Of a DNA stretch of 64,000 nt, positions 33,140-48,100 are shown one piece after another. The DNA comes from Xestospongia muta (Eukaryota; Porifera; Demospongiae; Haplosclerida; Petrosiidae), in NCBI GenBank assembly GCA_963693285.1, contig OY848921.1, positions 2,433,646 to 2,497,645 of the forward strand. Direction: 5' to 3'. Both the position numbers and the translations under genes were made by a program. The number at the start of each line of letters is the position of its first letter. Positions within the stretch are counted from its first letter, which is position 1. The notes beneath the pieces are model-generated. The model saw only the letters and a list, made by a program, of their open reading frames with translations. It was not told the origin of the DNA and ran no database searches.

Positions 33140-36100
33140 TATATATAAACATGTGATTTCTTGCTTAGTTTATTAATACAATTGGTTATTAGTGGTTGCC
33201 TACTATGGTTTTATATTAGTATGATTATTATAAATTCTCAAAATTTACTGACACTAATATCTCAGCATAATATTTTTAGAGATATCTTCAAACGAGTACC
33301 TCTATACTAATATATGCTCACAAAATTATTTGGACATAACATTCTAAGTTTTACCTGTTTTAAAATGTATGAGTAGACCTAGTGAGTAAACTAGCATATA
33401 AATACAGTCTTCACTTATCACATTCATGTAGCCTATTTATTGCATCAGTACCACTCCAAAATTGCTTAAACTCTCTCTAAACGTTCCTAGTTGCATCAAA
33501 TAGATTTATTTTTGTTTAGTATATCTTTAATTATGCAAGACTACAGGCCATGTTCACCCAAATAAAATTTAACAAAGGAACTCCTCAATTTGACCTCTAA
33601 AATTGCAACTTAATTTGTCAAAAGCTAATCTGGCAAATAATTAGAGAATTTACAATAGTCCTCTCAATGATTGCCTTTAATATTTTTAATTCAATTAAGT
33701 AATAATTAGTTCCTGTTGCCAGGTTACTTGGAAGTACTGAAGTTAGTTTAGGAGATGTGATGAGAAAGAAACAGTATAACCCAACTCTAACTTTAAAAGG
33801 AAAGCAAGGAGACATTTTACAAGTAAGTCCAGTCTCTATTTACTTAATTTCTGAAGTAATAACATCCTTATTTAATTAACTGAACATGATATACTTATAA
33901 AAACAATTATGCATCAAGTGTGACACACTTACCACTTCGTGATGTAACTTTCTTATGTTTGTTAAATTCATCAGAAAATTTTATTGTCAATAGCTGAATA
34001 ATTGTATTACTAATGAAAGTAAGATTCAGTAAGCCACTATTAAGTTAAAATTTGTTGACACTAATTAATGGAGAGCTTGTTCGGTCATGGTGCTCTTCAG
34101 ATGCTTTGCTACTTTTCTGGATGTGCTGAGAGAGAACTTTTAGCATTAATATGTAAACTAAAAGTTTATTCTTACCAAACTACTGGAAAATTTGGTGGGG
34201 TTTTTTGGAGCTTTCCTCCCTAAATCCCTGACTTCTCCTCCTAGAATATTTAAAAAACAATTCTGTTCATAATGTGATTACACGTTAGTACATGTGTATA
34301 ATATTAATACTAGTTGCTAGCTGCACGTGTGAACCAGATACTGTCTAATTAGGACTATATGAAACCTGCACTTTAATTAAGATAATTACTGTGACCCCGC
34401 CTGCCCATTAAATACATTAATTACTGTGACTTCCCTCCTGCTGACCTTTTCTAGATGAAACCCAATTTGGGTTTGGCAGACCCAGCTCTATGCATTTATA
34501 ACCTAAGTGTATAATAACATAGTGTTTGCTATGTATCTCACATTCATAACATGCAAGTTTGCTATGTTAGAGTGTGGGTGTTACATTGGTGTTAAGTGTT
34601 AAATGGTAAATGTTAAGACCTATATCTGTCATTACAATGTATGTAGGCCATTGTCTCTTGGAATGATGAGATTCCAAAAAGCCTCTCTATTTGGATATAA
34701 AGACAGATTTGCTTATTACTTCCATTCTTTTAACAACAAACGCTGCCATTATCTTTAAGTTTTAAAAATGCTTCACGATTTCTTTCTTAGTTTCTTTTCC
34801 TTGCTGTTGTCTCAAAAACAACAATATTCATTGAATCTGTCACATACTTAACACTTCTTATGATATGATCACAAGGTCAAGAGAACTTTCCTTGTTTGCC
34901 ATGTGTATTGATTATTAATATGTGTGGTTAATTAATATTTGTTGTTTTTAATTTTCACATGCAATAGAATAAATGGGAAGCATGTGGGCTTGTATAAATA
35001 ACTTGTGTCCCATAATGATTATAGGACTGCCTAACATGCTGAGTGTGGTATGGATTTAAAAATTAGCAGCTAAAATTTAGTTTCACTTTGAGAAATAATT
35101 CAAACAAACAACCCTACAACAAAGTAATAAGATAGAAAGGTTCTGACACATAATTAATTAGCAGTTTTGCTTCTGTTGAAACTTAATCTATCATTGATCA
35201 TCTGTTTTTAAGCTACAGTTTTATCAGGAAGATTTATAAGTTTAGTATATAGCTCTTATTATTTATATACTTAACTACAGCCCTTGATTATATGCTATCC
35301 TCACATAGTAGCCTCCTCTCCTGTTGACAAATACTGAAATAGACACGATAGCTCTAACTAAAGGAAATATGGTACACTCACTTCTTTAATTATGAGTAAT
35401 TGTATTAATAATTAACAAGTACTCATAACCTCTTAAATATAGTCAGAAGCAGACTGTTGTGGTTAGTCTAATAGTGCAACTTTAATATTGGATTTCCATC
35501 TAATTGTGATAAAGAATTTGAGACACTAGTATCTTGAAATCTTGTTCTTAGTAATTTGTTCTCACAGAACTTGAGATATAGGATTTCTGATCAAAGAGGA
35601 TCAACAGCTGTTTTGCAGGATCTTTTCTCCACTAAGTAGTTATTATGAGGCCAGGATTCAGGACTTTGGCAATATACTTTAGCATGTACCATTCCTCATT
35701 CAATATTTAAGATGAAGCAAATGAAATTTTCAATGAAGAACAACAGTATTTACAATTGCAACATTAATGAATTTTGTTTACTTGATTTTTCCTATATTAG
35801 ATAGACCTTTAAAGTTATAGCAATGCCTGCATTGAATACAAAGCTTCTACAGGTCATTTTTAACTGACTTTACAATAATGTTTTCTTTTTGGTTGTTAAG
35901 GCAGTTCTAAATTATTCCCATTCACTTGTACCAGCCTCAAAAGCAGCTGTGATATGTCTATAGTGGTATACATATCAGATGTCAGTGAACTTACAGTTGC
36001 TATCTATAGAACAACCCTTATTGTTCATTGTTCTGATTTACCTAAATATAAGAATGCTTCATCCGTAATCCAACCATATTAGACATTTATTTATCCAATA

Positions 36101-36195
36101 ATATTTTTTAATTTTTTCACAGTCAACTATTACTCTACAAATAACATACAATGATCCAACTACTAAAAAGCTACAAGGTCCACATGACATTCGAG
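32634..36195 (+). CDS. Gene B exons 1-5: ferlin-like C2 domain
   Basis: Five exons (32634-32727, 32792-32847, 32904-32986, 33723-33822, 36123-36195) join to about 135 codons. The start [14 protein letters not shown] opens a C2 first strand. INPYWNEEFLWPL is the C2 hallmark NPxWNExFxW, and VSLGDV and [12 protein letters not shown] resemble the last strands of ferlin C2A domains. Where calcium-binding C2 domains have D-P-Y, this has N-P-Y (GFINPYAVV), so at least one usual calcium ligand is missing; YDDSSKDK supplies acidic residues in the other loop. The ATG at 32634 is the first in frame with the C2 strand; the frame is open further upstream but without another ATG. The fourth intron is 2.3 kb and the others are shorter, down to about 56-65 bp. 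Confidence 0.7.
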
Positions 36196-39100
36196 GTATG
36201 GAACAAATATACTATTTATGAGTGCGCATTAAATCTCCTATACCTTAATAGTTATCTGATGTATTAGCAAATGTCAAAGATGGTGTTCTCTATTATGTTT
36301 CCTGCTTTAGAACCATATAACACTGCACAATTAGAGATTATACCTTCTACATGTACATACATCAAAGCTACAATGCATTCAATTATATTGTGATTAGAAG
36401 GGCATGCAAATAGACTTTAAAAAGTTCTAATTATCAAGCTAATACATCATATAGTTACACTTATAAAATTAATCTTGAGTGTCTTTAGCTTATTGTAGTA
36501 AATACAAGTGGTCTCTTATAAACATCTGCTTTAGATCTGATTTGTATTCTTCTCTTATGTAATATTTTCATTTCAGATATAATTTCAAAAATTCCTGAAG
36601 CAAGAGATGTAATTCAATTACTAGCCCCTGTTGCATACAAATGGGAGGTAATTGGGGTATCACTCAAACTAAGAATGGATCAGTTGATGAGTCTTAGAAT
36701 GTCAAATATGTCTGATATTCAATCACTCTTCAGAGTTATTGAAATTTGGCTAGAAACCTCTGACAGTCCCACTTGGGAAGTATTAATAGCAACAGTTGAA
36801 GGACCCCCTATTAGGTGTAAACAAGTGGCAATGGAAATTCGGGAATATTTATGTAAACCTGAAACACATGAAAAATATGTAAGTTACTAGTTATAGATAA
36901 TGTATACCAGCAGACATTAGTTTAGATGTAAAGACGTTATCGCATGTACCAAAAATGACATGATAAATTTTTAAATTGTTCATTTTAATTAATCTTGTAA
37001 TAGTAGCTATAAATGTATATTTAACATTTTAGGCAGATCCTCCTTCTTCTCCAAATTCAAAAGCACGTGCATACACTGATGCTATACAGCTAGGTAAGAT
37101 ACTGTTTATATAGCAAAAAGAGCCTATTGAATTGTAATATATATTTGTCTGTGGTCCATTCTCTTCTTTATTTGCATGAAAAGTCCTCTCTTTTGGATAG
37201 AAGTTGTAATGATTTTAATAAAACAACATTGGCAGTTGAAATACATGCATTTATTTTCAATTTTTAATGGAATATGATGCTGAAGAAACTTTCATTGTTT
37301 GCATATTTGTTCTTGCTTCGTAATTGCAATGATTTTATTATCTATACAGCTAGGTAAGCTAGCAAAAAGAGACTATTAGCATTTAAATTTATGTTTGTCT
37401 GTGGTCCATTCTCTTCTTTATTTGCATGAAGTCTTCATTTTGGATAGAATTCATAATAATTTCAATAAAATATGTTGTTTTGTCTTTCACATACCAGTAC
37501 AACAATAGAATGTAATGATGAAAATAAACAATGCTCCTGCAATATGCACAATTTTAAATTGATTATAGAACTGCCTACTATTTGGAGTAAAAAGGAGAAA
37601 TAATTCAATTAATAATTCCGATAGAATCTAATATGTGAACATTAGCGACTTCTATATACTTCATAGTGTTAGATTTTGTATTGACTAGTACTACTTCTAT
37701 TATTAAAGAGTATGATAATAAAGAAACTTTCATTGTTAGCATATTTTGAGCTTGCTTCATAATCACAGCAATTTTGCTAATACTGAACAAAGGTATAAAT
37801 TATAATTACAATACTTGAAACATAAAATTATATTCACAAATATCCAGAATTATGATAATAAGAATTATACTAACATTTCTTTGCTCATTGACTTTGTTAA
37901 AGCCTTGACTTTATCTCATGGTATTGTTGTTATTTTGCCAGTGTTTTCACTTATCCTTATATTGAGGTCACTTCAATACTTTCACATTGCTCTGTGGTTC
38001 ATGGAATGCATGTGTAGCATTTCTTGCCTGTCCAATGTTTTATATTATACTTGTGTGTCCAACATACAGGTATAAATAACACATTGTCCAAAACAAGCAT
38101 TTGTGTTGTTTTATTCTATTGTTGTATATGACAATTGAAAATGACAAATAAAATTAAATCCATATAGCATTTAATAAATTTTACTAATTCTCACTGTGAA
38201 GTCTGTCTTGCAAAACAATTATAGGATTTTTTCCACTTGGCATGCTGCATGTACTAGGAAGTCCTTTAATTATTATATAGATTATTTTTATTGCTTTAAT
38301 TTATTGTTGTGTGTGACTTTTGGAACAATAAGTGAAATCATAACTATATCTTTTACTGACAATGCATATAACAACCAATGATTATCATTAACACTAACTG
38401 TGAGTGGTACGATGATGGGTGTGACCGACAATGCTTGAAACTTCTCACTAGCTTATTCTTCTATATTACTAACATTATATAACTATTAGTCTTCCACTGC
38501 TAACACTTCTGTTAATTATGCAATCTTTGTACCTCTAGTCAGTGTTTCATTTTGAAGTCAATACCTTCCAAAACATTTATAGTGTGATTTATAGTATGAA
38601 GTCTTGTTTCTTTTTTCAAGTTGTGCTTGATAAGAAGCTACAAGGCTATTAAGAATTATTTGATTCTGATTTATATTCTAAGATATAACATTGAATCTAT
38701 GTTACTCAGTAGTAGTCAGACTGTGAAATAGTGAATTAAGACAAGGCAGTAGGACAGTGTATCTTCTCTTATAAAAAGAAATTGATTTATATACTTAAGT
38801 AATGATGGTTTTAAACTGTTAAGATTATAACTATTATTATCACTTTTATACGTATTATACTTTGAGAGCTAATGTCACATTCAGCACAGAATATGAAGAA
38901 ATGGTAGAAAATATGAACACACTACAGAATGCTAGTAAACAGAATAGCGCATTATTTTTATTGCATTATTCCTGTTACTTTGTATATTGAAGAGCTAGCA
39001 TTGAATATATTAGTCTCATCTAAAGAGTAAATAGTGGTACCAAAATTATGCATTTGTTATACCATGATGCATTGTCTATAATTCAATAGCATAAGGAAGA

Positions 39101-42100
39101 ATGGAAACTATACTAAACATTTTCATTTCCAAGCTACATTGGTACCTGAAAGTAAAAATAGATGAAACAGGATGTTAAAGGGTGACCGCTACTACATTGA
39201 TTTAGCTTTTACTAAAGGAAATTCTGTTTTAACCACACTTCTCTTGCTAAAGACTTCAAAGTTCTTTAATTTGGGATAGATGGTGTGCAACACTAGATTA
39301 TAGGTTTCAAACCATTTATCATGGATACAATCTACAATTTAGATGCTGCCTAAAAATAGCACCTAATAGTCAGCATGATCCATTTATAATGGCTGCTCTA
39401 ACAGGAGCCTATAATCATAGAAGGGAGAGGGGTAAATCACTCATTAAATGTCTTTAAGGTCCTAAAATAAACACTGCATACCATCTAATTGTTATTATTA
39501 TTTTGTTCTCACAGAAATTCAAAAAGTGAATGAAAGCACAGATTTGACTAAAAGTACTAACATTCAGACTACTGGTAAGTTTTAAAATTTAGCATTATAA
39601 TTAAATTGTTGATTATGTGTTTATGATATAGTAAGTTGACCATACATTAACCCTGAAAAATTAACTTACATATTCATAAACATTTGCTTGTTACTCTAGT
39701 AATACTTTCTTGCTTTTTTATAAGTAGTAAAACAGTCAGCTTTCAAGCATTGTAGTACTGATAGGACCATGCAAATAGTTTTAATCATGAGGACATTATT
39801 AGAAATTAAAATGCCAGACAAACCTCTTGGGAGTTGTGTTACTTAAATCATAAACTTAATAGTGTTTGTATATTTCGACATGGGTCCCTAATTTGTGCAT
39901 GTAACAGCCAATGAATTTTATTAACATTAACCCTAATTGCACTACATTGATGGGTATGACTGATCGTGCTTGAAGCTTCTTATTAGCTTGCTTCTCTTTA
40001 TTTCTGGCATTATATAGTTATACATATAGTCTTCTATGGTCACTGCTGCTAATTAGTTAGTGATTGAGAGTGTCTTCCAAAACAATCATAGGATGATTTT
40101 TCAATTATAATCTTTTTTGCATTCAAGCAATAATATTTTCAATGTTTTATTGGTAATAATTATTACTTATATTGACATCTGAGACTTAAGACAATCTGAT
40201 TGCTTAGCCAAAATCTGATGCAAATGCTAAGAAATTAGACTAAAGTTACCAGACACTCTTTTTTGCATTAAGGAAATGGGTGTCCATGTGAGGACAAAAA
40301 TAACAAAAATGATTAATAACATTGCATGCTGTTATAGTTTGATTTATGAATACAATTGATCTTTTGGCTTTTGGTGTCTTATAAACATTGGCAACTATAA
40401 AAATGTCATGTTTATTTTATATCATTTCTTTGTAGACTATCAAGAATAAATTGCACATACCTCAAATATATATAATATATATGTTGACTTCACACTCATT
40501 TGTTCTATCATTCCAGTCTTCAGAATTAGCAGAATGTTTGTCCTTTAAAACAACAACAGTACCATCAAAATTGTCTTAGGATGATCTTTTACTATTATAA
40601 TTCTATAATCTGTTGTACATATCCATGTCAACTTCTGTACCTGCATACTAATTTTTTGCTATCCTTTAAAGAATTAGTTTATTTATGCAGTGAAAATGGT
40701 CTGTTCATATACTTATAGTATCATTTTGTACTTTAGACTCCCTGACAACTCTCAAGGAGGATCATGACAAAGTGAATGCTGATACAAATGGAAGTGCTGC
40801 TTCTCAGGAAACTGGTAATCAAATATATAGATATTCAGTTTGTAAACCACATCACTGCATACTGTGGGAAAACTTAAAGGGCCATCAAATTGGGTTATGG
40901 GAGAAATTTTCTATCTTATGTCCAAAATATTACTGCTTGTTATCTAATTATTTGTATCATCTCATCCTCACAGAAACTCAAAAAGTGGAAGAAAGCACAG
41001 ATTTGACTAAAAGTACTAATCTCCAGCCTACTGGTAAGCTTTAAAAAAAATTTAGCATTATAATTAAATTGATTGTATAGTAAATTGACCATACATTAAC
41101 ACTGAAGAAGTAACTTTTAAATTCATGAGCACCTGCTTGTTAATCTACTAACACTTTCTAGCATTTCATATGAGTATCAAAAGCTGTCAATAGTTCTTAT
41201 AGTACCATGCAAATAGTTTCAACCAGGAGAACTAGAAAAGACATGACTGATTTAAATAGCAGACAATGTTCTTGGGAGCTATCTTATGATAACTTGTGAA
41301 TCTAATAGCAGTCGTGCATGTTATTATTTCAGACATATGTCCCTAATTTATGTTGGTAAACCTGATGAGAAAATATAAGTATAGCCTCATTTCACTTGAG
41401 AGTGGATTAGAAAGGTTTTAGCCATCACTCTTTCATTCTTGATTATTCAGTTGGACTAACTCACAGACTACATCATTTGCTTGACAGTTTATCACAATGC
41501 TTTATGTACAGACTATAAAAATTTGATAACCTATTTCTATAGCCTATAGACCATTTGTATCCTTGTAAAAAATAATTGTTGCTAAGGAGTTAGTTAATTT
41601 CCAGTTGTTAATAACACATGTATATTGGCCATTCCACAACTTTTCTTCCTCTTGGCCTTGCAAATGCTTCATATAAGCTCTAAATAGAGCTTATATGAAG
41701 CATTTGCAAGGCCAAGAGGAAGAAAGGTTGTGGAATGGCCAATATACTTTACCGATAAGCACAGTAAATAAATGATATTGCTGAACTAAAATCACTCAAT
41801 TTGCAGAATAGATTATTATGTAGATAATATATGGTTACAGTATAGCATTGGTGAGTTGATACCACACAGGTAGCAGTTATTAAAGTTAAATATTTCCAGT
41901 TGCAGGTGGTCTCTAGCAGCAATTGCATGTACTTTAGCTATTTGTAAGTTTCTGTCCTGTTAGGCTAATAAATCGAAATGTTATTTACAGTTTCACAGAT
42001 TAGTATAAGTATGTTAATAGAACTCCCTAGAGCTTTACCTCCTATTTTACTGAATCAATCACATGTGGAAAGAGTATCTGGCGACTTCAGCACAATTTTC

Positions 42101-45100
42101 TTGATATTGTGATGTCACAGTACATTATGCATTGTAGCAAACTGCATTCCTTAAAATGTTTATAGATTGTATCAAGCAAGGCAGTATCACTGCCTGTATA
42201 TAGGGATAGCCTGAATCATCCATTGAAATGCATTGGTAAAATTTTTTATATATCTCACCTAAAACCTATCAGCACTGAACACACTTCAATATTTTCTGCA
42301 AAAACGTCCAAGCAATGTCTGAGTTAAGGTGTTTGTAAGTGTCTCAACAAGAATGTGCTAAATATTGAATGTCTTCAAGCTTCAATTACCTCTGCCAAAC
42401 ACACAGAATACACTGAACACTTAATAAATATAGTGTTGATGAAATTTTTCCTATCCCACTAGGCCTATACACAATTATTTAGATAAAAATGTGAAATATA
42501 CAATTGAGTAGTGTTTTACAAGAAATGTAGGCATTTCTCAATGTAAAATATGTTCCCAGATCATCAGAAAACTAATATTATACTGATTGCTATGCCTAGT
42601 AATTCTTGTATTGTTTGCATACAGCAAAATGATTCTCACCACATCACACCTTGTGCACTATAAGTTAAGGTGGCAAGTGAAGCTAAAATCATTTGTGTAG
42701 AACCAAATGATCAGAAGTTTTCATCCACTGTTTCTTTTTTATTGTATTTCTTGTTGCAAGTTCTTTAAAATTTCCTATGATAAACTGATAGGGCGGGGAT
42801 ATTTTCTTTGTTGTAAACCTGGACAAAAACTTAGCTCACATTTTGATAAACGTTTTTATACCCTACTAAGTTTATACACACACAATGCTTTAAAAGTTTG
42901 AAAATTTGGCTGAATATTGTTTCCATGATTTTTACTTGATATTTGATGATTCATTCCCAGGCAGACTACACTTTATATTCTGAAAAAAAATATAAGACTT
43001 TAAATGTTGTATAAAATTTAAAGTTAATATAAATTCTGTATCACAAGTTACACAAATTAACAATTTTTTGCAATTTGATCAGATTTTCATTTCTGCTTTA
43101 CATTTAATTGACTGGCAAATGATCTAATGCATTAATTTTATCAATATACTTTCATACTCTTAATAAAATAATGTTCAACCGTTTTTATTCCTTTAAATCC
43201 CCATGCACCAACTTACAAATTTACTGTAAGTTATATAAAAGACTTGTTTGCATATATCTGAGCCCTTTTTAAAGCTGCAAAACTAATCAATGGATATCAT
43301 TAACTAGTATATTTTGATTACTAATTGATGTGTTGTCTGTTTTAATAGATTTTGAACTTCTTCGTAAAGCCATGAAAAGAAGTGGTAAGGTCAAAGCCAA
43401 GGTTTCAAAAGTTCTTGTACAAGGTCCAGCTCGAGTTGGCAAAACCTCGGTCAAATGTCTTCTTCTCTGTCAGCCTTATAATAGCATAGTCAGTACAGGT
43501 ATTGTTGAGTGCCCACAAGTAGCGGTTGGACAATTTTTAATGCAAAAGTTTGGTGAGCACCCAGAAGAGTTTGGTCAAAATGACATCGAAGTAAAGAGAT
43601 GGAAACTGGTCACAGATAACAACACGATTGAAATGTTTGCTAATGATATTATATCTCTTATCGAAAGGGATGATGCTAGAAAGAAGCAGCTACACAATGA
43701 AGCACTTAATAGTAGCAAAGAAAAGTGGGATGTCAGTTATGGCAAAACACTGCTAGATCCTAATGATAATGGCCATCAAATTCAACCAGATAATAATGCA
43801 CAATTTTATCAAGAGGAAGATAGCAGGAATGTAAAGGTGGCTCAGGATGAGTTACATGTAACCACTATACCCATTACAACCTCAACTACTGATATATCTC
43901 CAGATCCCAAGCAAGAACCTGGTTTACAATCAACAGAGGAAAGTGGGAATCATGCAAAAACATCAGATGCTCTTAGTGAAATTACTCAGACATCTTCAAT
44001 AACTGATAAAAGTAACACTGCAGCGAAACAGTTGTTAGAAATTCTCAGTGTAGCTTCTAGCAAGGCTGAAAAATTAACGCTAGAAAAGGACTGGGTTTAC
44101 TTTGTTGATTCTGGGGGTCAAATTCAATTTCAACAAATCTTACAAGCTTTTATACCATGTGTATCAATTCTTATGTTAGTTATCAGTCTAGCTGATGACC
44201 TCTCTAGCCAGTCGTCTGCTGAATTATGGTGTGCAGATGGGACGTACATTGTAAGTGAGCACTCACTGTCAACTGAGACTCTCCTAAAACGTCTCGTAAG
44301 TATGGTCAATTTCAGCAATCAACATGAGGATTTGACCAGTGGTGATGACCACCTTTCTGCTGCAATAAAACATCCTGAAAAATTGAAAGTCATTCCTATT
44401 GCTACTCATCGTGACAAATATGATGAACTCCTAATGAAAGGAGAGATTACCGAAACCATTGATGACAAAGAAAAACGACTTAAACAGATTTTCCAATTTG
44501 TAGAAGGTAATTTGTCATATCAAAATCCTGTCACATGGAATATTTTGTCTGAAGTTGATGGTCGTAAAGCATCTCAAAGGATCATTGATGATCCGGTGAT
44601 CAATAATATTCGACGTGAAGTAAGTAAGCAAGCTTTTAAAGTCGAGATTCCACTTAGTTGGTATGCATACGAAATTCTTTTGCGTGAAAAAGCTCGTGAC
44701 AGTTGTGGTGTACTTACCATTGAGGAGTGCACTTCTTCTGGAATGGAGCTAGGGTTAGAAGAAGGGGAAATTACAAGTGCTCTAAAATTTTTGTATCTCC
44801 TCAACTCAATTTTGTACTATCCAGAAAAAGTCACCAAGCTTGTTTTTGTTGATCCTTATAGCCTTATTCAAGTAGTCAATGAGCTAATGGTTCTTATCTG
44901 TAAAGTTCGTAGTGGAGTTGACGTTGGTCGAGGTACACTAGCATTGCGAGATGTAGCAAAATTTGGCATCATATCTAGTGATGTATTTTCACATATAGAT
45001 CACCTTAAAATGTTTGCAACATTGTCCAGCAAGTACAGTGATTTTAAATCTCATTTATTTAATATTTTTACACATCTTTTGATTGCCCAAAAATTGCCGG

Positions 45101-48100
45101 GTAACAAACCACCTAACGATAAATATTTCATGCCTGCTTTGTTGCCATTAACGAATCCTTTGAAAGCAATTCCATTTGAGTCCCCTACTAACAGTCCTTT
45201 GTTGTTCTACTTTAAAAATGGTGCACCGGTTGGCCTCTTTTGTGCTATGATTGTCAACCTCCTCTCAAGTGAAGATTATATCACTGACGATGACGAGGAT
45301 GGACTCTATAGTGACTTTTCATGGGAACTTGACATTAGGTCTACTCCCAAGATGTACTCCAATGCTATCATATTGCGCAATTACAATTTGTTTGGAAGGG
45401 TTGGTTTAGTGGAATCTTCGGATTGGTTTGAGATCCACTGCGAATGTCGTGAAGATCAGGCTGAAGTTAAGGAAGCCATTGAAAATGCTATCAAGGAGAC
45501 CAAAAAGAGGCGAAACATTGGTAAAGGAATGAAATTAGATATTGCTTTCTTTTGTTCGTGTGGTGAACAGCCTCGCCATCCTGCTATTTTCAAACAGGGT
45601 TACCAAGAGCTTTACTGTAATTTGCCTCATGGTGGTTGTGTCAGTGGCTCTCCACAAATGTCATGGATTAATTCTTTGAAGAGCAATCCAGGTATGACAT
45701 TTTATTTATTGGAAATGTTACTTGTGTTATTATTATAACTACAGGTAAAAGACCAGAACTACGTCATCTTGTACAACTATTAGCACCTATTAGTTCTAAA
45801 TGGTATTTACTTGGTGGACAACTTGGAGTAGAAGCAGACTTCATGGAGGGCTTGAAAAATTGTGAAAAAGCGCCTAAAACAAAACTATCAGAAGTACTGC
45901 AGAAATGGATCGAAACCAAACCTACACCTGTAACATGGAAGAAGATCATTGAGGTTGTAAAAGGTCCTGTTGTTGAGAAGGAAGATGTAGCTGTTACTAT
46001 ACAGGAGTCCTTGAAACATATACGAATCGAGCAAAGAAAAGTCAAAAGACAAAGTAAGCCTATACTTTTTGATATTTATGTATATTAGTATCATATGTGA
46101 TCATTTTATCCTAATTGAAGTCATGATTGATTACAATTTTACTATATTAAATGATCCCATTGCATGTGTCATCATGATTGTTGTTATTGTTATGATTGTT
46201 TGTAATATAAAAGGAAGAGTATATAGTAGGATGCTTGACGCAATTGATCTTTACTGTTTGTATGGTTTCATCTTATCACTCACAAGAAATTAATATTATG
46301 GAATTTCTTTACAGCTTTATGTGCAAATGTTTAGCTTAGTTTTCTACTGCTATATGACTCCTTACTTTGATAGAGAATACTCTACAGCTATGTTGGCATT
46401 GTCCAGCTATATAATTGCAAAAATTAAGTCAAAGTAGTGTATTTTTGATAAAGTATGTATAACCATGTTATTGGATGTAGTTAGAGGGAGAGAGATTGGC
46501 AAATTTGGCAAATTATGTTTCATTAGTTCTTTAAACATTTTTCCTCTTATTTGGGCGAGATAGTAGTAGGCAAAGCAAGTAGTGAGCATGTTTTCTCATA
46601 TTGTTTCATGACACTTAAAAATATTTTTAAAGAAGCAGCAAGCTTCCCAAATGTAGATGGTCCTAGAAAATACATCTTCTATCTCAAGTTATAATAGTTG
46701 TTATCAAATAGTCATTTAGCACATTTAATTTCACTAAAATCTATTTTATATTTATATTCTTCAATATTTTTTCTACCATATTTCCTTCTATATAGTGTTA
46801 TGATCTACCAAATTTCTTTTGTGAAATGTAGAATTATGCTTATAAATTAAACATTTATCCTTGGAAGTTTTTGCTATGCAGTTTTTTCAAAATACATATT
46901 TATGATCTTATCATTTCCTTTTTTATTTACAGGGGATAAAGATACAGATTGTTCAAAGGAAGCAGAGTTAATTGACAAAGATATGAGTGATATTCCTCGA
47001 TTATGTAAGTGCATGTGCAGTATTAACATTACATTTCATTATCAACTCCTTTCTACTTTCTTAGATAACAAGCCTGGTAAACTTGAGGTTTTAACAAAAC
47101 TAGTTTGTATTAATGCATCATGGCATGCTATTGGTCTTGATCTTGGAGTAAGCTATAATGACCTTCAAAGCTTGGCTGAATCCAACTTGTCTGATCAAAC
47201 AAAACTTGATCATGTCCTTCAGAAGTGGATTGAAATGGATGGTCAAGCTACTCCTGTCACTTGGAAAGTGATTCTAGATGTCGTTAAGGGACCACTAGTC
47301 CAGAATAAAGCTGTAGCCTTGGAGATATACAAGTCACTAAAATACCCAGATGTTAATCAACAGAATACTTCAGGTAAGCACTATTGTGATTTCACAACTA
47401 TATAGTAAATTTGATAAACATTCCAGCAGAGTCTGTAAATTTCAGAGGATTTAAAATGTGCATGGCAAACTAGTCAATTTTGTGCAAAATGGCATTGTAT
47501 TCAGTTAAAGTTGATTGAAGTCATAGTACACAAAGCAAAACTGATTTACAATATAGTATTAGTCTATTAAAAATGATTAAGAAAGGAAGCCATGTCTAAT
47601 TCAACCACATGACATTCAATAATAGTGCTGACAAGTTTTAATAAATGTTATAGTACAGATATTATTTCTATTTGTTGATGATAATAGTTTTGTTTATTCA
47701 AATTTCTAGACAGTCCAATGGACATTACTAGAAATGAACCTAAGGAAACTGAGGACACTGGTAAACTATTCAACTCTAATATATAATTATTAAGTTACTT
47801 CTCTTCATAGACAAGGCAGATGATGATGGAAAGTCTAAGGGAACAAATATTTGTGGTAAGTTAGTTTATACACATCACTGTCATACCTTACCCTCCAGAT
47901 GGTAAGGTGGTTAATAAGCTATGTTAATATAGCATTCATTATATGTACAATCTCCATATCTGTTAGTTATTGTAGTCAATGAAAGAGTAACCTTGTACCC
48001 AGGCATTTGGTGATTAAAAGGAATGTCCAGCAATTGCTGTTACACATATGCTTAATTTTCCAGATATCTGGAAAACAAGTAATGACTACATCAAAATTCC

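Noticed and set aside
37815..38075. 86-codon hydrophobic frame in a gene B intron
   Set aside because: No acceptor/donor pair keeps phase with neighbours. Composition typical of TTT/ATT-rich intron.
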